DNA of 64,000 nt, taken from Pedobacter sp. BS3 (GTDB lineage Bacteria > Bacteroidota > Bacteroidia > Sphingobacteriales > Sphingobacteriaceae). Shown one piece after another: positions 18,771-27,790 of the stretch (the first letter of the stretch is position 1; the number at the start of each line of letters is the position of its first letter). A program made the position numbers and the translations under genes. Location of the stretch: NCBI RefSeq assembly GCF_008274585.1, contig NZ_VTRT01000002.1, positions 558,001-622,000 on the forward strand, written 5' to 3'. The notes under the pieces are model-generated. The model saw only the letters and a program-made list of their open reading frames with translations, did no database searches and was not told where the DNA came from.

Positions 18771-20171
18771 TCAATCACCTTCACCCTGCCCGGCACGATG
18801 TTCAGGAGCCCGCTTTTCTGTTTCAACGCCTTTATCGCCCTGCTGCGCCATAAATTTATCCAGTTGCGTTCGCAATTGTTGTTTTACGGCATTAAATTCG
18901 CTTTTATCGGCCAGATTAACTAATTGAAACGGATCTTTTACACAATCGTACAGCTCTTCGGCCGGACGATTGGTATAGGCTTTTGCCCGGCGAAAATCGG
19001 CCTCATTACCTGTTTTAAGCCACGATTGATACATTGGAGCGGCCGTTGCCACATTACTAAACTGCTCTTTGTTATTCAGATTACGAATATATAAATATCT
19101 GTTGTTTCTTACCGACCTTACGGGATAAGAATCGCTGCCTTTGATGATGCCGTTAGTGGTTTGAACGCCAAACACATAATCACGAAAGCCATTAGCTTTA
19201 CCCAGTATCACGTTTTTAAAGCTCATGCCATCAAATTTGCTGTTCCCATACGCGTCCTTATTCCCGGTATTAAACGAAGCCGGATCGGCTCCCGCTATAT
19301 CAACCAGTGTAGGCACTACATCCACATACTGTGTAAATGCCGGATTCCGGGTTCCGGCCTGCGTATGCCCGGGCCATTTCACAATAAACCCGGTTTTCAG
19401 TCCTTCATCATAGCAGGTCCACTTGGCAAATGGAAATTGTGAACCGTGCTCGCTGGTAAATATTATAACCGTATTTTCTTCCTTGCCGGAACGTTTTACT
19501 ATATCCAGGCACACCCCAACCAGGCTGTCCAGGTAAGTTACCTCGGCAAAGTATTTCGAAAGCCCTTTACGGGTAAGCGGTGTATTCACCATCCATTCGG
19601 GCACTTTTATTTCTCCGGGTGGATACATGGCCGGATTACCCCGGTTCCAGGGTACATGTGGCTGATTGCTGGCTACCACCAGAAAATATGGCTTCTTTGA
19701 ACTGTTGATATATGCTTCGGCCTTTTCCAGTTCAATGTCCCTGCCTTTACCGTAATCCATATTCTTACCACCTAAAAATGTAAACGGGAACGATTCATCA
19801 GGGCCAAAATCACGCTTACCGATAATGGCGGTATTATATCCCAGCGACTGCATGTAATGCGCTACACTTTTGGTACCGGTATTTACGTGGCTATGGTTCG
19901 GATAAGCGCCATTGCGCACCGGGTAAAGTCCGGTTAACAGTTGCTGCCGGGTCGGCGAGCACATGGCCGTTGAGGTGTACATGTTATCAAAACATACGCC
20001 CTGCTGCGCTAACCGGCTTAAATTGGGGGTATGCACCTGCTTACTCCCATAAGGTTCAATATCGTTATACGCCAAATCATCGGCTATAATGAGCATGACA
20101 TTAGGCTTATCCTGCGCCTGCACTTTACCGGCACATAAGGCTGCCAGTAATAAAAAATATAATCGTTTCAT
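18771..20171 (-). CDS. Exported sulfatase (type I, CSPTR)
   Basis: 466 residues from the ATG at 20171, which gives a clean signal peptide (MKRLYFLLLAALCAGKVQAQ); another ATG at 20186 adds five residues. The N-terminal metal motif is VMLIIADDLAYNDIEPYG. The formylglycine motif is CSPTR with Cys71 (STAMCSPTRQQLLTG), and IIGKRDFGPDESFPF and IFTSEHGSQFPFAKW follow. It should hydrolyse a sulfate ester on a glycan after maturation by the nearby FGE. The start lies 4 bp past the stop of the upstream sulfatase gene, so the two are tightly coupled. The last 17 residues are charged and unlike the family. Confidence 0.92.
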   Translation of the reverse strand: MKRLYFLLLAALCAGKVQAQDKPNVMLIIADDLAYNDIEPYGSKQVHTPNLSRLAQQGVCFDNMYTSTAMCSPTRQQLLTGLYPVRNGAYPNHSHVNTGTKSVAHYMQSLGYNTAIIGKRDFGPDESFPFTFLGGKNMDYGKGRDIELEKAEAYINSSKKPYFLVVASNQPHVPWNRGNPAMYPPGEIKVPEWMVNTPLTRKGLSKYFAEVTYLDSLVGVCLDIVKRSGKEENTVIIFTSEHGSQFPFAKWTCYDEGLKTGFIVKWPGHTQAGTRNPAFTQYVDVVPTLVDIAGADPASFNTGNKDAYGNSKFDGMSFKNVILGKANGFRDYVFGVQTTNGIIKGSDSYPVRSVRNNRYLYIRNLNNKEQFSNVATAAPMYQSWLKTGNEADFRRAKAYTNRPAEELYDCVKDPFQLVNLADKSEFNAVKQQLRTQLDKFMAQQGDKGVETEKRAPEHRAGQGEGD

Positions 20172-20175
20172 AGGT

Positions 20176-21609
20176 TTACTCTGCATGTACGCGTTGCCTC
20201 CAGGCTTTTAAATCATTTAGTAAATGGGTTACCTTATCGGGATATTTTGCTGCCAGATCATTCGTCTCTCCAATATCGTCTTTCAGGTTATATAACTCCT
20301 TATGGCCATCGTCAAAAAACTCGATGAGTTTCCAGTCGCCTTCGCGGATACTTCCGGCAGAACGACCGCCCAGGAAGTGTGGTTTATCCAGCGGATAATG
20401 CCAGTAGAAGGTACGCTCAGGCATTTTGGCAACCGGATTTTTAAACAGACGGGCTATAGAAATTCCGTCCAACAACTGCTTATTCGGTTTGGCGCCAATA
20501 AGCTCCATAAACGAAGGATACATATCGTAATTACATACGGGAGTGGTTACCGTTTTATCCTGCGGAAACAGGGTTGGATTCCAGATCACGAACGGTTCAC
20601 GTACACCGCCTTCGTAGAGCATACTTTTACCGCCGCGTAACGGCGCATTGGTGGTCACCCTGGTTTCGCCGCCGTTATCGCTGGTAAATACCACAATGGT
20701 ATTTTTATCCAACCCGAGCTCCTTTAAACGGCTCATGATCATTCCTACACCCTGGTCTATTACAAACAACTGAGCGGCCAGATGCGGGTTGTTTCGTGGT
20801 GCTTTTGAATCGGCGGGCCAGCGTTTATATGGATCATTTTCGGGATTTCCTTTCGTTGGCGGACTGGTTCCCGCACCATCCTTACGCCTGAAATGTTCGA
20901 CCAGTTCGGGCTTGCCGTGATTGGTTGTGTGTACCGCATAATGGCTCAGAAATAGGAAAAACGGTTTTGCCCGGTTACGGTCTATAAATTCAAGCGCTTC
21001 TTCATTCTGCCGGTCGGTAATGTATTCGTGGTCGCCGGGCAGCTTTTTCTCAATTTCCTTATTGAATCCGTACGGATGAAAATACCAGCCTTCGGCAATC
21101 CCCCGGTTCTCGCTTACCAGTACCTCGTCAAAACCATGTTTATCGGGCAGGGTCTCTTCGGTAGCTCCGGCCCGGGTATATCCCGAAAGGTGCCACTTAC
21201 CAACAATACCGGTATGATAGCCGTTGGCACGGAACATCTCGGCCAGTGTAGTTTGTGCGGTATCCAGGTGTTGCGCCGCATTGGGACGCAGGTAATCGGT
21301 AATATGTAAACGTGCCGGGTATTGCCCCGTCATCAACGCAGCACGGTACGGCGAGCATACCGGCGCAGCAGCATAAAATTGCGTAAACCGGACGCCATGC
21401 TTTGCCATCTGGTCGATATTCGGCGTTTCATTAAAGGTATTGCCATAACATCCAAGCTCCGAATATCCCAGATCGTCTGCCAGAATATAGATGACATTAT
21501 ACTTGGGATTTTCCTTTACCGGTGAGTCCTTTTTGGAGTTAAAACCAAAACATACAAAGGTTAAAACGCCGGCTACTGCCAGGATCTTTTTTCTATTTAT
21601 ATGCATCAT
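20176..21609 (-). CDS. Exported sulfatase (type I, CSPYR)
   Basis: 477 residues from the ATG at 21609 (MHINRKKILAVAGVLTFVCFG signal region, M doubled); an ATG at 21633 extends it by eight residues and cannot be excluded. Motifs: NVIYILADDLGYSELGCYG (metal site), CSPYR with Cys85 as formylglycine site (AAAPVCSPYRAALMTG), GIVGKWHLSG, and VFTSDNGGETRVTTNAPLRGGKSMLYEGGVREP. This is close to the N-acetylgalactosamine-6-sulfatase/arylsulfatase A type. First gene of the leftward cluster, 439 bp or so from leuS. Confidence 0.92.
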   Translation of the reverse strand: MMHINRKKILAVAGVLTFVCFGFNSKKDSPVKENPKYNVIYILADDLGYSELGCYGNTFNETPNIDQMAKHGVRFTQFYAAAPVCSPYRAALMTGQYPARLHITDYLRPNAAQHLDTAQTTLAEMFRANGYHTGIVGKWHLSGYTRAGATEETLPDKHGFDEVLVSENRGIAEGWYFHPYGFNKEIEKKLPGDHEYITDRQNEEALEFIDRNRAKPFFLFLSHYAVHTTNHGKPELVEHFRRKDGAGTSPPTKGNPENDPYKRWPADSKAPRNNPHLAAQLFVIDQGVGMIMSRLKELGLDKNTIVVFTSDNGGETRVTTNAPLRGGKSMLYEGGVREPFVIWNPTLFPQDKTVTTPVCNYDMYPSFMELIGAKPNKQLLDGISIARLFKNPVAKMPERTFYWHYPLDKPHFLGGRSAGSIREGDWKLIEFFDDGHKELYNLKDDIGETNDLAAKYPDKVTHLLNDLKAWRQRVHAE

Positions 21610-22052
21610 CAATAGGTTATAGCTGGTTTGCATTGCAATATTACTATAACAAGCTGATTTTATATTAGCACTAATGTATCGGATAATAGCAATTTTGTGC
21701 CAAATGCATAGAAAAAGCGCACAGCAATCTGGTTTATAGCTTATGGTTCATAGTTCATGGCCTGTAGTCCGCAAGTCGGGAAGTCAGCAAGAACGAAAGC
21801 GATAAATAGGCAGTAAGAACATCAATCCAAGAACTAAGACAAGACGAATAGCACAGTCTTACTTATTCCCTTAGAGCAATGTCATCATTAAGTTAAGAGG
21901 AACACTCTGTTTTAACAGTTTACGCTGTATTTGTAAGGGCATCTAAAACTATAGTTAATAGATCCTTCCTCTCGTCAGGATGACAAAAAGGCTTAACTTA
22001 ATGATATTGTCCTAAGGAAATATAGTTGAATACGAGGACACTCCTAAGAACA
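21610..22052. other. Gene-free spacer with repeats between sulfatase and leuS
   Basis: About 440 bp without a credible gene. 21734-21762 holds a TTATGGTTCATAGTTCATGG tract, followed by an AGTCGGGAAGTCAG stretch near 21774. 21869-22016 is bounded by imperfect inverted repeats (listed separately). A promoter for the sulfatase operon should lie in the part nearest 21633 but was not identified. Confidence 0.6.
21869..22016. repeat. Inverted-repeat element (MITE/REP-like)
   Basis: Left arm 21869-21896 (CCTTAGAGCAATGTCATC then ATTAAGTTAA) and right arm 21992-22016, whose reverse complement begins CCTTAGGACAATATC and also ends ATTAAGTTAA, enclose about 95 bp with a CAGGATGAC word. No open frame inside. 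It lies just downstream of leuS. Confidence 0.55.
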
Positions 22053-25025
22053 TCAAACTACAATATTCACAATGCGGCCTTTAACAAAAATCACTTTCTT
22101 CGGCGTTTTTCCATCCAGGTAACGCTGCACATCGGCATTAGCCAGTACTTGTTTTTCAGCTTCGGCCTGGTCAATGGTCAACGATAAATTCAGGTTCATT
22201 TTAGTTTTACCGTTAATGGAAACGGGATAGGCAAATTCATCCTCAACCAAATAATCCGGGTTAAATTGCGGGTAGGCAGCATACGAAAGTGTACCTTTTT
22301 CGTGTCCCAGTAAAGCCCATAGCTCTTCGGTAATGTGCGGTGCATACGGCGAAAGCACGATAGTCAGCGGCTCCAGAATAGCCCGTTTATTACATTTCAA
22401 GTCAGTAAGCTCATTCACGCAAATCATGAAGCTGGATACCGAGGTATTAAACGAAAAACGCTCAACATCATCCTGTACTTTCTGAATAATTTTATGCAGC
22501 GATTTCAATTCGGCTTTAGTTGGCTCCGCGTCAGAAACGCTGAAGTTAAACTGGTCATCGTGAAACAGCTTCCAGAACTTACGCAGGAATTTAAATACAC
22601 CTTCTATACCGTTGGTATTCCAGGGCTTGCTTTGCTCCAGCGGACCAAGGAACATTTCGTACATGCGCAAGGTATCGGCTCCGTAACGTTCAATAATGTC
22701 ATCCGGGTTAACCACGTTAAACTTCGATTTGGACATCTTCTCTACTTCATGCCCACAGATATATTTACCATTTTCGAGTATAAATTCTGCATCTTTAAAA
22801 TCAGATCTGAACTTGCGGAATTTTTCAATATCCAGCATGTCGTTCTCTACAATATTCACATCCACATGAATAGCTGATGTTTGATACTGCGAGCGCAAAC
22901 CATACGACACAAAGGTGTTGGTTCCCTTACCTTCCGCATCAATAACACGGTACACAAAGTTGCTTCGCCCCTGTATCATGCCCTGGTTTATCAGCTTTTT
23001 GAACGGTTCTTCTTCAACCACATAACCAAGGTCTTTCAAAAACTTGTTCCAGAAACGGCTGTACAACAGGTGACCGGTGGCGTGTTCAGAACCACCGATG
23101 TATAAATCAACGTCTTTCCAGTAAGCAATGGCTTCTTTACCGGCAAATGCAGCTTCATTAGTAGCATCCATATAACGGTACCAGTACCAGCTTGAACCCG
23201 CCCAGCCCGGCATGGTGCTCAGCTCATAATCATAGGCCTCACCTAAATCCTCTCCGGAGGAGAGGACTTTTTCACTGGAAGGCCGATATTTCCAACCCAC
23301 AGCACGACCCAACGGAGGTTCGCCCGTTTCTGTCGGCAGGTATTTGTCTACTTCGGGTAACAATAAAGGCAGGTCTTTTTCTTCAATCAGGTGTGGTAAC
23401 CCATCCTTAAAATATACAGGAACAGGCTCGCCCCAGTAGCGCTGACGCCCGAAAATAGCATCACGCATCCGGTAGTTTACCTTTGCCCTGCCGGCGCCAA
23501 GCTCTTCAAGCTTTTGTATCAGGGCGGGAATGGCTTCCTGGTATGTCATGCCGTTAATAAAGCCGGAATTAATATAACGACCTTCTTTCGTAGCATCGGC
23601 CTGATTGTCGATATCTTTCTGCGCATCCAGTATCGGGATAACCGGCAAATCAAAATGTTTGGCAAACAGGTAATCCCGCTGGTCGCCGGAAGGCACGGCC
23701 ATTACCGCTCCTGTTCCATAACCTGCCAGCACATAATCGGCAATCCATACCGGTACTTTTTCACCGCTTAGGGGATTAATAGCGTAGCTCCCGGTAAAAG
23801 CCCCCGACACCGTTTTGGTATCGGCCATGCGGTCAAGCTCCGATTTCTTTTTGGTTTGTGCAATATACGCATCAATAGCAGCTTTTTGCTCCGGCGTGGT
23901 TAACTGCGTTACCAATTCATGCTCAGGCGCAATCACCAGGAATGAAACGCCGAAAATGGTATCTACACGGGTGGTGAAGACTTCAATAGCCTCATCCCAA
24001 CCCTCTCCAAAGGAGAGGGAGCTGTTATCTGCTAAATCAGCCTCCTGTTCATTTAATTTCCTGTCCGGAGCATTGTCGAGTGCTTGTTCTTTTCGCTCAA
24101 TCGCCTTGTCTATATTATCTAAACTTTCTTCAACGAGGGAGGCCGGGGCAAGGGGGAATTTCACCATCGCCCCCACACTTTTGCCAATCCAGTTGCGCTG
24201 CATTTCCTTTAAGGGCTCAGGCCAGTCTATGGTGTCCAACCCGTTTAACAAACGCTCGGCATAAGCCGTAATACGCATGCTCCACTGCATCATTTTTTTC
24301 TGCTCAACCGGGTAGCCACCCCGTTCAGAAAAACCATCCTTCACCTCATCATTAGCCAGTACGGTTCCCAACGCCGGACACCAATTCACCGTACTTTCCT
24401 TTAAATACGTCAGCCGGTATTTTAACAACAATTGCTGCTGCGTATGTTCATCATACGCGTTCCACTCACCAGCAGTAAATATGGGTGTATCCTCATCGGC
24501 CACAGCCTTAACTGTTGCATTACCCTCACGCGAAAACCGTTCTATAAGCGTCGTAACAGGTTCGGCCTTATCGGTTTCCAGGTTATACCAGGAATTGAAT
24601 AGCTGCATGAATATCCATTGCGTCCATTTATAATACGAAGGGTCGCTGGTACGCACCTCACGACTCCAGTCAAACGAAAAACCAATATTATCCAGTTGCT
24701 CGCGGTAACGCCGGATATTTGCCGCCGTAGTTACCGCCGGGTGCTGACCGGTTTGAATGGCGTACTGCTCTGCCGGAAGGCCAAACGAGTCATACCCCAT
24801 CGGATGCAACACATTAAATCCTTTCAGCCGCTTGTAACGAGCAAAAATATCAGAAGCAATGTAGCCCAGCGGATGCCCTACGTGCAAACCCGCTCCCGAA
24901 GGGTACGGAAACATATCCAACACATAATATTTCGGCTTATCCGATTGGTTATCTGCTTTAAAGGTGTGATTCTCGGCCCAGAATTGCTGCCACTTCTTCT
25001 CAATATCTTTGAATTGGTAATCCAT
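22053..25025 (-). CDS. leuS: Leucyl-tRNA synthetase with two in-frame repeat-derived insertions
   Basis: 990 residues from the ATG at 25025 ([13 protein letters not shown]); the frame extends 36 bp to a TTG that is not needed. HIGH-type motif is HVGH (residues 48-51) in [19 protein letters not shown] is at 763-767. The CP1 editing domain contains [11 protein letters not shown] and the leucine-specific region is of Bacteroidota type ([17 protein letters not shown]). Two segments do not belong to the family: about residues 291-345 (contains [13 protein letters not shown]-like sequence, in CP1 before the threonine-rich editing motif) and about 581-597 ([15 protein letters not shown], before [13 protein letters not shown]). 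Both contain CCTCTCC/GGAGAGG palindromes. It is essential for charging tRNA-Leu, so the inserts must be tolerated. Confidence 0.97.
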   Translation of the reverse strand: MDYQFKDIEKKWQQFWAENHTFKADNQSDKPKYYVLDMFPYPSGAGLHVGHPLGYIASDIFARYKRLKGFNVLHPMGYDSFGLPAEQYAIQTGQHPAVTTAANIRRYREQLDNIGFSFDWSREVRTSDPSYYKWTQWIFMQLFNSWYNLETDKAEPVTTLIERFSREGNATVKAVADEDTPIFTAGEWNAYDEHTQQQLLLKYRLTYLKESTVNWCPALGTVLANDEVKDGFSERGGYPVEQKKMMQWSMRITAYAERLLNGLDTIDWPEPLKEMQRNWIGKSVGAMVKFPLAPASLVEESLDNIDKAIERKEQALDNAPDRKLNEQEADLADNSSLSFGEGWDEAIEVFTTRVDTIFGVSFLVIAPEHELVTQLTTPEQKAAIDAYIAQTKKKSELDRMADTKTVSGAFTGSYAINPLSGEKVPVWIADYVLAGYGTGAVMAVPSGDQRDYLFAKHFDLPVIPILDAQKDIDNQADATKEGRYINSGFINGMTYQEAIPALIQKLEELGAGRAKVNYRMRDAIFGRQRYWGEPVPVYFKDGLPHLIEEKDLPLLLPEVDKYLPTETGEPPLGRAVGWKYRPSSEKVLSSGEDLGEAYDYELSTMPGWAGSSWYWYRYMDATNEAAFAGKEAIAYWKDVDLYIGGSEHATGHLLYSRFWNKFLKDLGYVVEEEPFKKLINQGMIQGRSNFVYRVIDAEGKGTNTFVSYGLRSQYQTSAIHVDVNIVENDMLDIEKFRKFRSDFKDAEFILENGKYICGHEVEKMSKSKFNVVNPDDIIERYGADTLRMYEMFLGPLEQSKPWNTNGIEGVFKFLRKFWKLFHDDQFNFSVSDAEPTKAELKSLHKIIQKVQDDVERFSFNTSVSSFMICVNELTDLKCNKRAILEPLTIVLSPYAPHITEELWALLGHEKGTLSYAAYPQFNPDYLVEDEFAYPVSINGKTKMNLNLSLTIDQAEAEKQVLANADVQRYLDGKTPKKVIFVKGRIVNIVV
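23235..23285. repeat. In-frame palindromic repeat insert in leuS (small)
   Basis: Perfect palindrome TCCTCTCC-gga-GGAGAGGA at 23248-23266 inside a 51 bp segment encoding a Ser/Glu/Gly-rich stretch between WKY and [11 protein letters not shown]. The segment is a multiple of three and keeps the frame. Confidence 0.75.
23991..24155. repeat. In-frame palindromic repeat insert in leuS (large)
   Basis: About 165 bp (55 codons) inside the CP1 editing domain. One end carries CCCTCTCC-aaa-GGAGAGGG (24001-24019); the other end has GAGGGAGGCCGGGGCAAGGG (about 24135-24154). Encoded residues are charged and helical in the middle ([12 protein letters not shown]). Frame is preserved. Exact borders are estimated against the usual family sequence from memory. 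Confidence 0.7.
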
Positions 25026-25250
25026 GCGTTTTGTAATGAACCGCGAAAATACAAAATCCAATCCATTTCGCTTTCATCGCGTAGCGCTTAGTAGTTATGT
25101 GATCAGAAAAGCAAAGTTCTGCGCTGTTGAGCTCCGGTAGTCCCGCTTTTGTTCATACTGCACTCCGACCCGCTTACCTATCACACGGCATTAGCCACAG
25201 GCCGGTATCCACTGCAATCGGGTTTAATTTGGTTCGGACAGTGCTCATTT

Positions 25251-25283
25251 AGTTTTGACAACTTTTGAAAAATTGTCAAAACT
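25251..25283. other. Perfect 11 bp stem-loop
   Basis: AGTTTTGACAA (25251-25261) pairs with TTGTCAAAACT (25273-25283) around an A/T-rich 11-base loop. No T-run of terminator type follows on either strand, and no gene ends next to it. Could be a protein-binding palindrome or a relic of a mobile element end. Confidence 0.5.
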
Positions 25284-25449
25284 GCTGGTCAGTAGACCAA
25301 GGGGCGACATGCAAACAATCAAAATCTTTAATTTACCTATGTGTGCAAAACTGAACGTTCCGTCTAATTTTGTCCCACACTGTCGCCAAACCGTTTCCCG
25401 TTCGCCATCAGGCTAAACAGACATCCGCAAATTAAAATCGTGTTGGTGT

Positions 25450-25482
25450 ACCGCAGACAGCATTTAGAACGCTGTCTGCGGT
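25450..25482. terminator. Stem-loop downstream of the SDR gene, possible terminator
   Basis: ACCGCAGACAGC and GCTGTCTGCGGT form a perfect 12 bp stem with a 9-base loop about 50 bp past the stop of the leftward SDR gene. The T-run after it on the minus strand is weak (GATTTTAAT some 10 bases away), so terminator function is only probable. Confidence 0.45.
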
Positions 25483-25530
25483 TAATATAAGTCTTATCAG
25501 ATTTTGAAAAACTATACGGCTCTATAAAAC

Positions 25531-26259
25531 CTACGGCCACGAGGTTTCCTGCAGCGGAAGCACCATAATTTCGGGTACTACCGTATCGGTATCATCCTGT
25601 AGAATATACCGGATCTTGTTAGCCACGTTTTCCGGCTCCTGCAGCTTGCTCTGGTCAATATCCGGGAACCTGTCGAGCAGGAAAGGCGTTTTCATACCGC
25701 CGGCAATTAAACCGGTTACCTTAACATTGTATCGCCGGGCTTCTGTAAACAAAGCCTGGGTAAACCCGCGAAGTCCCCATTTGCTGGCATGATATACCGA
25801 GGCTTCGCTCCAGGCCCTTAACGAAGCGGTAGATATAATATTGATGATATGTCCTCCACCCTGCTCTGCCATAACCGGAAGCGTATACTTTGAAGTTAAG
25901 AATGGTCCCCGAAGGTTAACCTTCATGGCGCTGTCCCATTCTGAAACCGAAAGTTCCATAATCGATTTGGTAAAATCGATACCCGCATTATTGATCAGCA
26001 CATCCAGTTTGCCGAATTGGTTTTTAATACCGTTAATAACCTGCTCCACATTATTCTCGTCGCCTAAATCCAGCCGTATGAAAGAAGCCTGTCCGTTATC
26101 CCGGTTAATAGCCTCAGTAACTTCCTGCGCCTTATTCTCCTGGATGTCACCGATAACAATTGTCGCTCCGGCAGCAGCCAGCGTGGTGCAAATGGCTTTC
26201 CCCAATCCCTGGGCACCTCCGGTAACCAGAATTACGCGATTGTTCAAATTTTCCATCAT
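25531..26259 (-). CDS. SDR family NAD(P)-dependent oxidoreductase
   Basis: 242 residues. Classical short-chain dehydrogenase: cofactor motif TGGAQGLGKAI, NNAG (LINNAGIDF), and catalytic Ser/Tyr/Lys with YHASKWG. Asp at the end of beta-2 (VIGDIQ) suggests NAD over NADP. The substrate is unknown. The gene is 28 bp downstream of a glycosyltransferase gene in the same direction. A start 3 bp downstream (second Met) is equally possible. Confidence 0.88.
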   Translation of the reverse strand: MMENLNNRVILVTGGAQGLGKAICTTLAAAGATIVIGDIQENKAQEVTEAINRDNGQASFIRLDLGDENNVEQVINGIKNQFGKLDVLINNAGIDFTKSIMELSVSEWDSAMKVNLRGPFLTSKYTLPVMAEQGGGHIINIISTASLRAWSEASVYHASKWGLRGFTQALFTEARRYNVKVTGLIAGGMKTPFLLDRFPDIDQSKLQEPENVANKIRYILQDDTDTVVPEIMVLPLQETSWP

Positions 26260-26287
26260 TTAAAATTTATTGTTTATCAGAATCTGT

Positions 26288-27298
26288 TTATCCGGCCAAT
26301 ATTTCTGCTGAGTACCTTTGCGCAATAACCTGCCTGAACGTATTTTCCCAATCATCCGTAAAACGTTTGATGTGGAAACGCTCCAGTGCCATACGCTGAC
26401 CATGCCGGCCTATCTGTCCGGCCAGATGTTTATCTTCCAGTAACTGCTGCATTTTATCAATGAGATAACTCACATCCGTATGCACATATCCGGAAACACC
26501 GTTATCAATAGCGGTAACCATCTCGGTGGTAGCCAGTCCAACTACCGGGACACCCAGCATCATGGCTTCGCATACCGAAAGCCCCAGGCTGGTGTACCGG
26601 ATAGGATTGAAGAAAAAACGGTATTGACTGATGAAAGCAGGCAGTTGCGTGTGCTTCACTTCGCCCAGTCCAAGCGCTTCGGTGCCCATACCGATCAAAT
26701 CGAGCGGAACATGCCTGCGTACCTCAAGAAAAATATCCAGCCCCAGGCGCCGGCCCCGGGTTTGGATATTGTTGATCACCACGATACCGCTTTGCTTTTC
26801 GCCCGAATACATGACATCATCAGGCACAATAACGCCGTGATCAATTACCCGGGTTGGCGTACGGTTATTATCCCACATCAGCCGGTTAAAATGGGTGACG
26901 TGCACCAGTAACACCTCAGGATCATCCACCACGTGGCGGGTATCTACCGGACTCTCCCGCGGTGGATCATGCTCCAGGTAGATTTTGGGCAATGTCCGCT
27001 GTTCTGCCGACAGTATCTCATATTGATCGGTAAGGTAATTCAGGCGTGATTGAAAAAGGATGCAGTCAAATTCGGCATTTCTGACATCCTCAGCCCTGAT
27101 CTCGTGCACATTTCCGGCAAAAGGGAACGTATCTCCCCTGCCCGGATAACCTTCAGACCGGTCATCCTTAACCGGTATATAGATGTCATAATTACCCTGC
27201 GACAAATAATACAGATAGCTTCCGTGAATGTGCCAGGTAAAAATTCGCAGGCGGTTTCCGGGCATACCGTTCCTGCTGGCCGATAGGTTATTCTCCAT
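26288..27298 (-). CDS. GT4-type glycosyltransferase
   Basis: 336 residues with no signal peptide or membrane segment. The C-terminal half has the GT-B/GT4 donor-site pattern SLGLSVCEAMMLGVPVVGLATTEMVTAIDNGVSGY, where the Glu-rich helix contacts a sugar nucleotide. The N-terminal half starts LRIFTWHIHGSYLYYLSQ, as in some family members with a short acceptor domain. It probably transfers a sugar from a nucleotide donor to a cell-surface glycan; donor and acceptor cannot be named. Confidence 0.85.
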   Translation of the reverse strand: MENNLSASRNGMPGNRLRIFTWHIHGSYLYYLSQGNYDIYIPVKDDRSEGYPGRGDTFPFAGNVHEIRAEDVRNAEFDCILFQSRLNYLTDQYEILSAEQRTLPKIYLEHDPPRESPVDTRHVVDDPEVLLVHVTHFNRLMWDNNRTPTRVIDHGVIVPDDVMYSGEKQSGIVVINNIQTRGRRLGLDIFLEVRRHVPLDLIGMGTEALGLGEVKHTQLPAFISQYRFFFNPIRYTSLGLSVCEAMMLGVPVVGLATTEMVTAIDNGVSGYVHTDVSYLIDKMQQLLEDKHLAGQIGRHGQRMALERFHIKRFTDDWENTFRQVIAQRYSAEILAG

Positions 27299-27360
27299 TG
27301 CTTTTCACAGTTAGATAAATTTCCAACAACGGTATGGTGCATAAGTTTTACGATTTTTAA

Positions 27361-27664
27361 GTTCGCGGCCCTGAAGATGAAAATGAATACAATCAATTGA
27401 CGGTTTTACAATCGGAAGTATATAATTATTCCTGGCGGAAGTTTCCGTACATCTGGAATGAAATACCGTTTCATATTGCTTATGAAAGCGATCTCGCCTA
27501 TGTGGAAGCTGTATTATGCCGTACGGCAAAAGATGTTCTTGTAAATTACCTGGTCGACCCGAAGCAGGCTTCTGCTATCCGCAGCATTATCATTAAAAAA
27601 ATCTATTGAAGCTTTATTGCAGCAACCGGATAAAGTGATGTTCCCGAAATCAAATGCGAGGTGA
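27361..27664 (+). pseudogene. Remnant of a mechanosensitive channel (MscS family) gene
   Basis: The frame from about 27361 reads NEYNQL...SEVYNYSWRKFPYIWNEIPFHIAYESDLAYVE, matching the beta domain and C-terminal domain of MscS-type channels as known from Bacteroidota. After VLCRTAKD it jumps to VLVNYLVDPKQAS, which normally lies tens of residues further on, so an internal deletion is likely. At the A-run near 27595-27601 the frame is lost (stop at 27609), but the next frame continues SIEALLQQPDKVMFPKSNAR and stops at 27662-27664, a typical MscS-like ending. The membrane part is absent. Deletion, frameshift and missing 5' part show a dead gene. Confidence 0.72.
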
Positions 27665-27790
27665 TTGCAGAAATCAAACCGCCACCGCCTGCTTTATACA
27701 GGCAAGGTAAGCTATATCAATCTGTTTGGTGACTCCGGTCATTTTATCAGCTACCTGGTTTAGCGACATTTGCGACTTAACCGATGCCCT

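Larger units (their letters stand above)
25026..25530. other. Gene-free spacer of about 500 bp with two perfect stem-loops
   Basis: No credible coding frame on either strand. It holds an 11 bp perfect stem-loop at 25251-25283 and a 12 bp perfect stem-loop at 25450-25482. The leuS promoter should lie near 25030-25100. The word pair GGTTCGGACAGTG ... CACACTGTCGCC around the first hairpin hints at a decayed insertion, without proof. Confidence 0.5.

Noticed and set aside
22335-22877. Plus-strand open frame of 180 codons opposite leuS
   Set aside because: Shadow of leuS, without recognisable domains.
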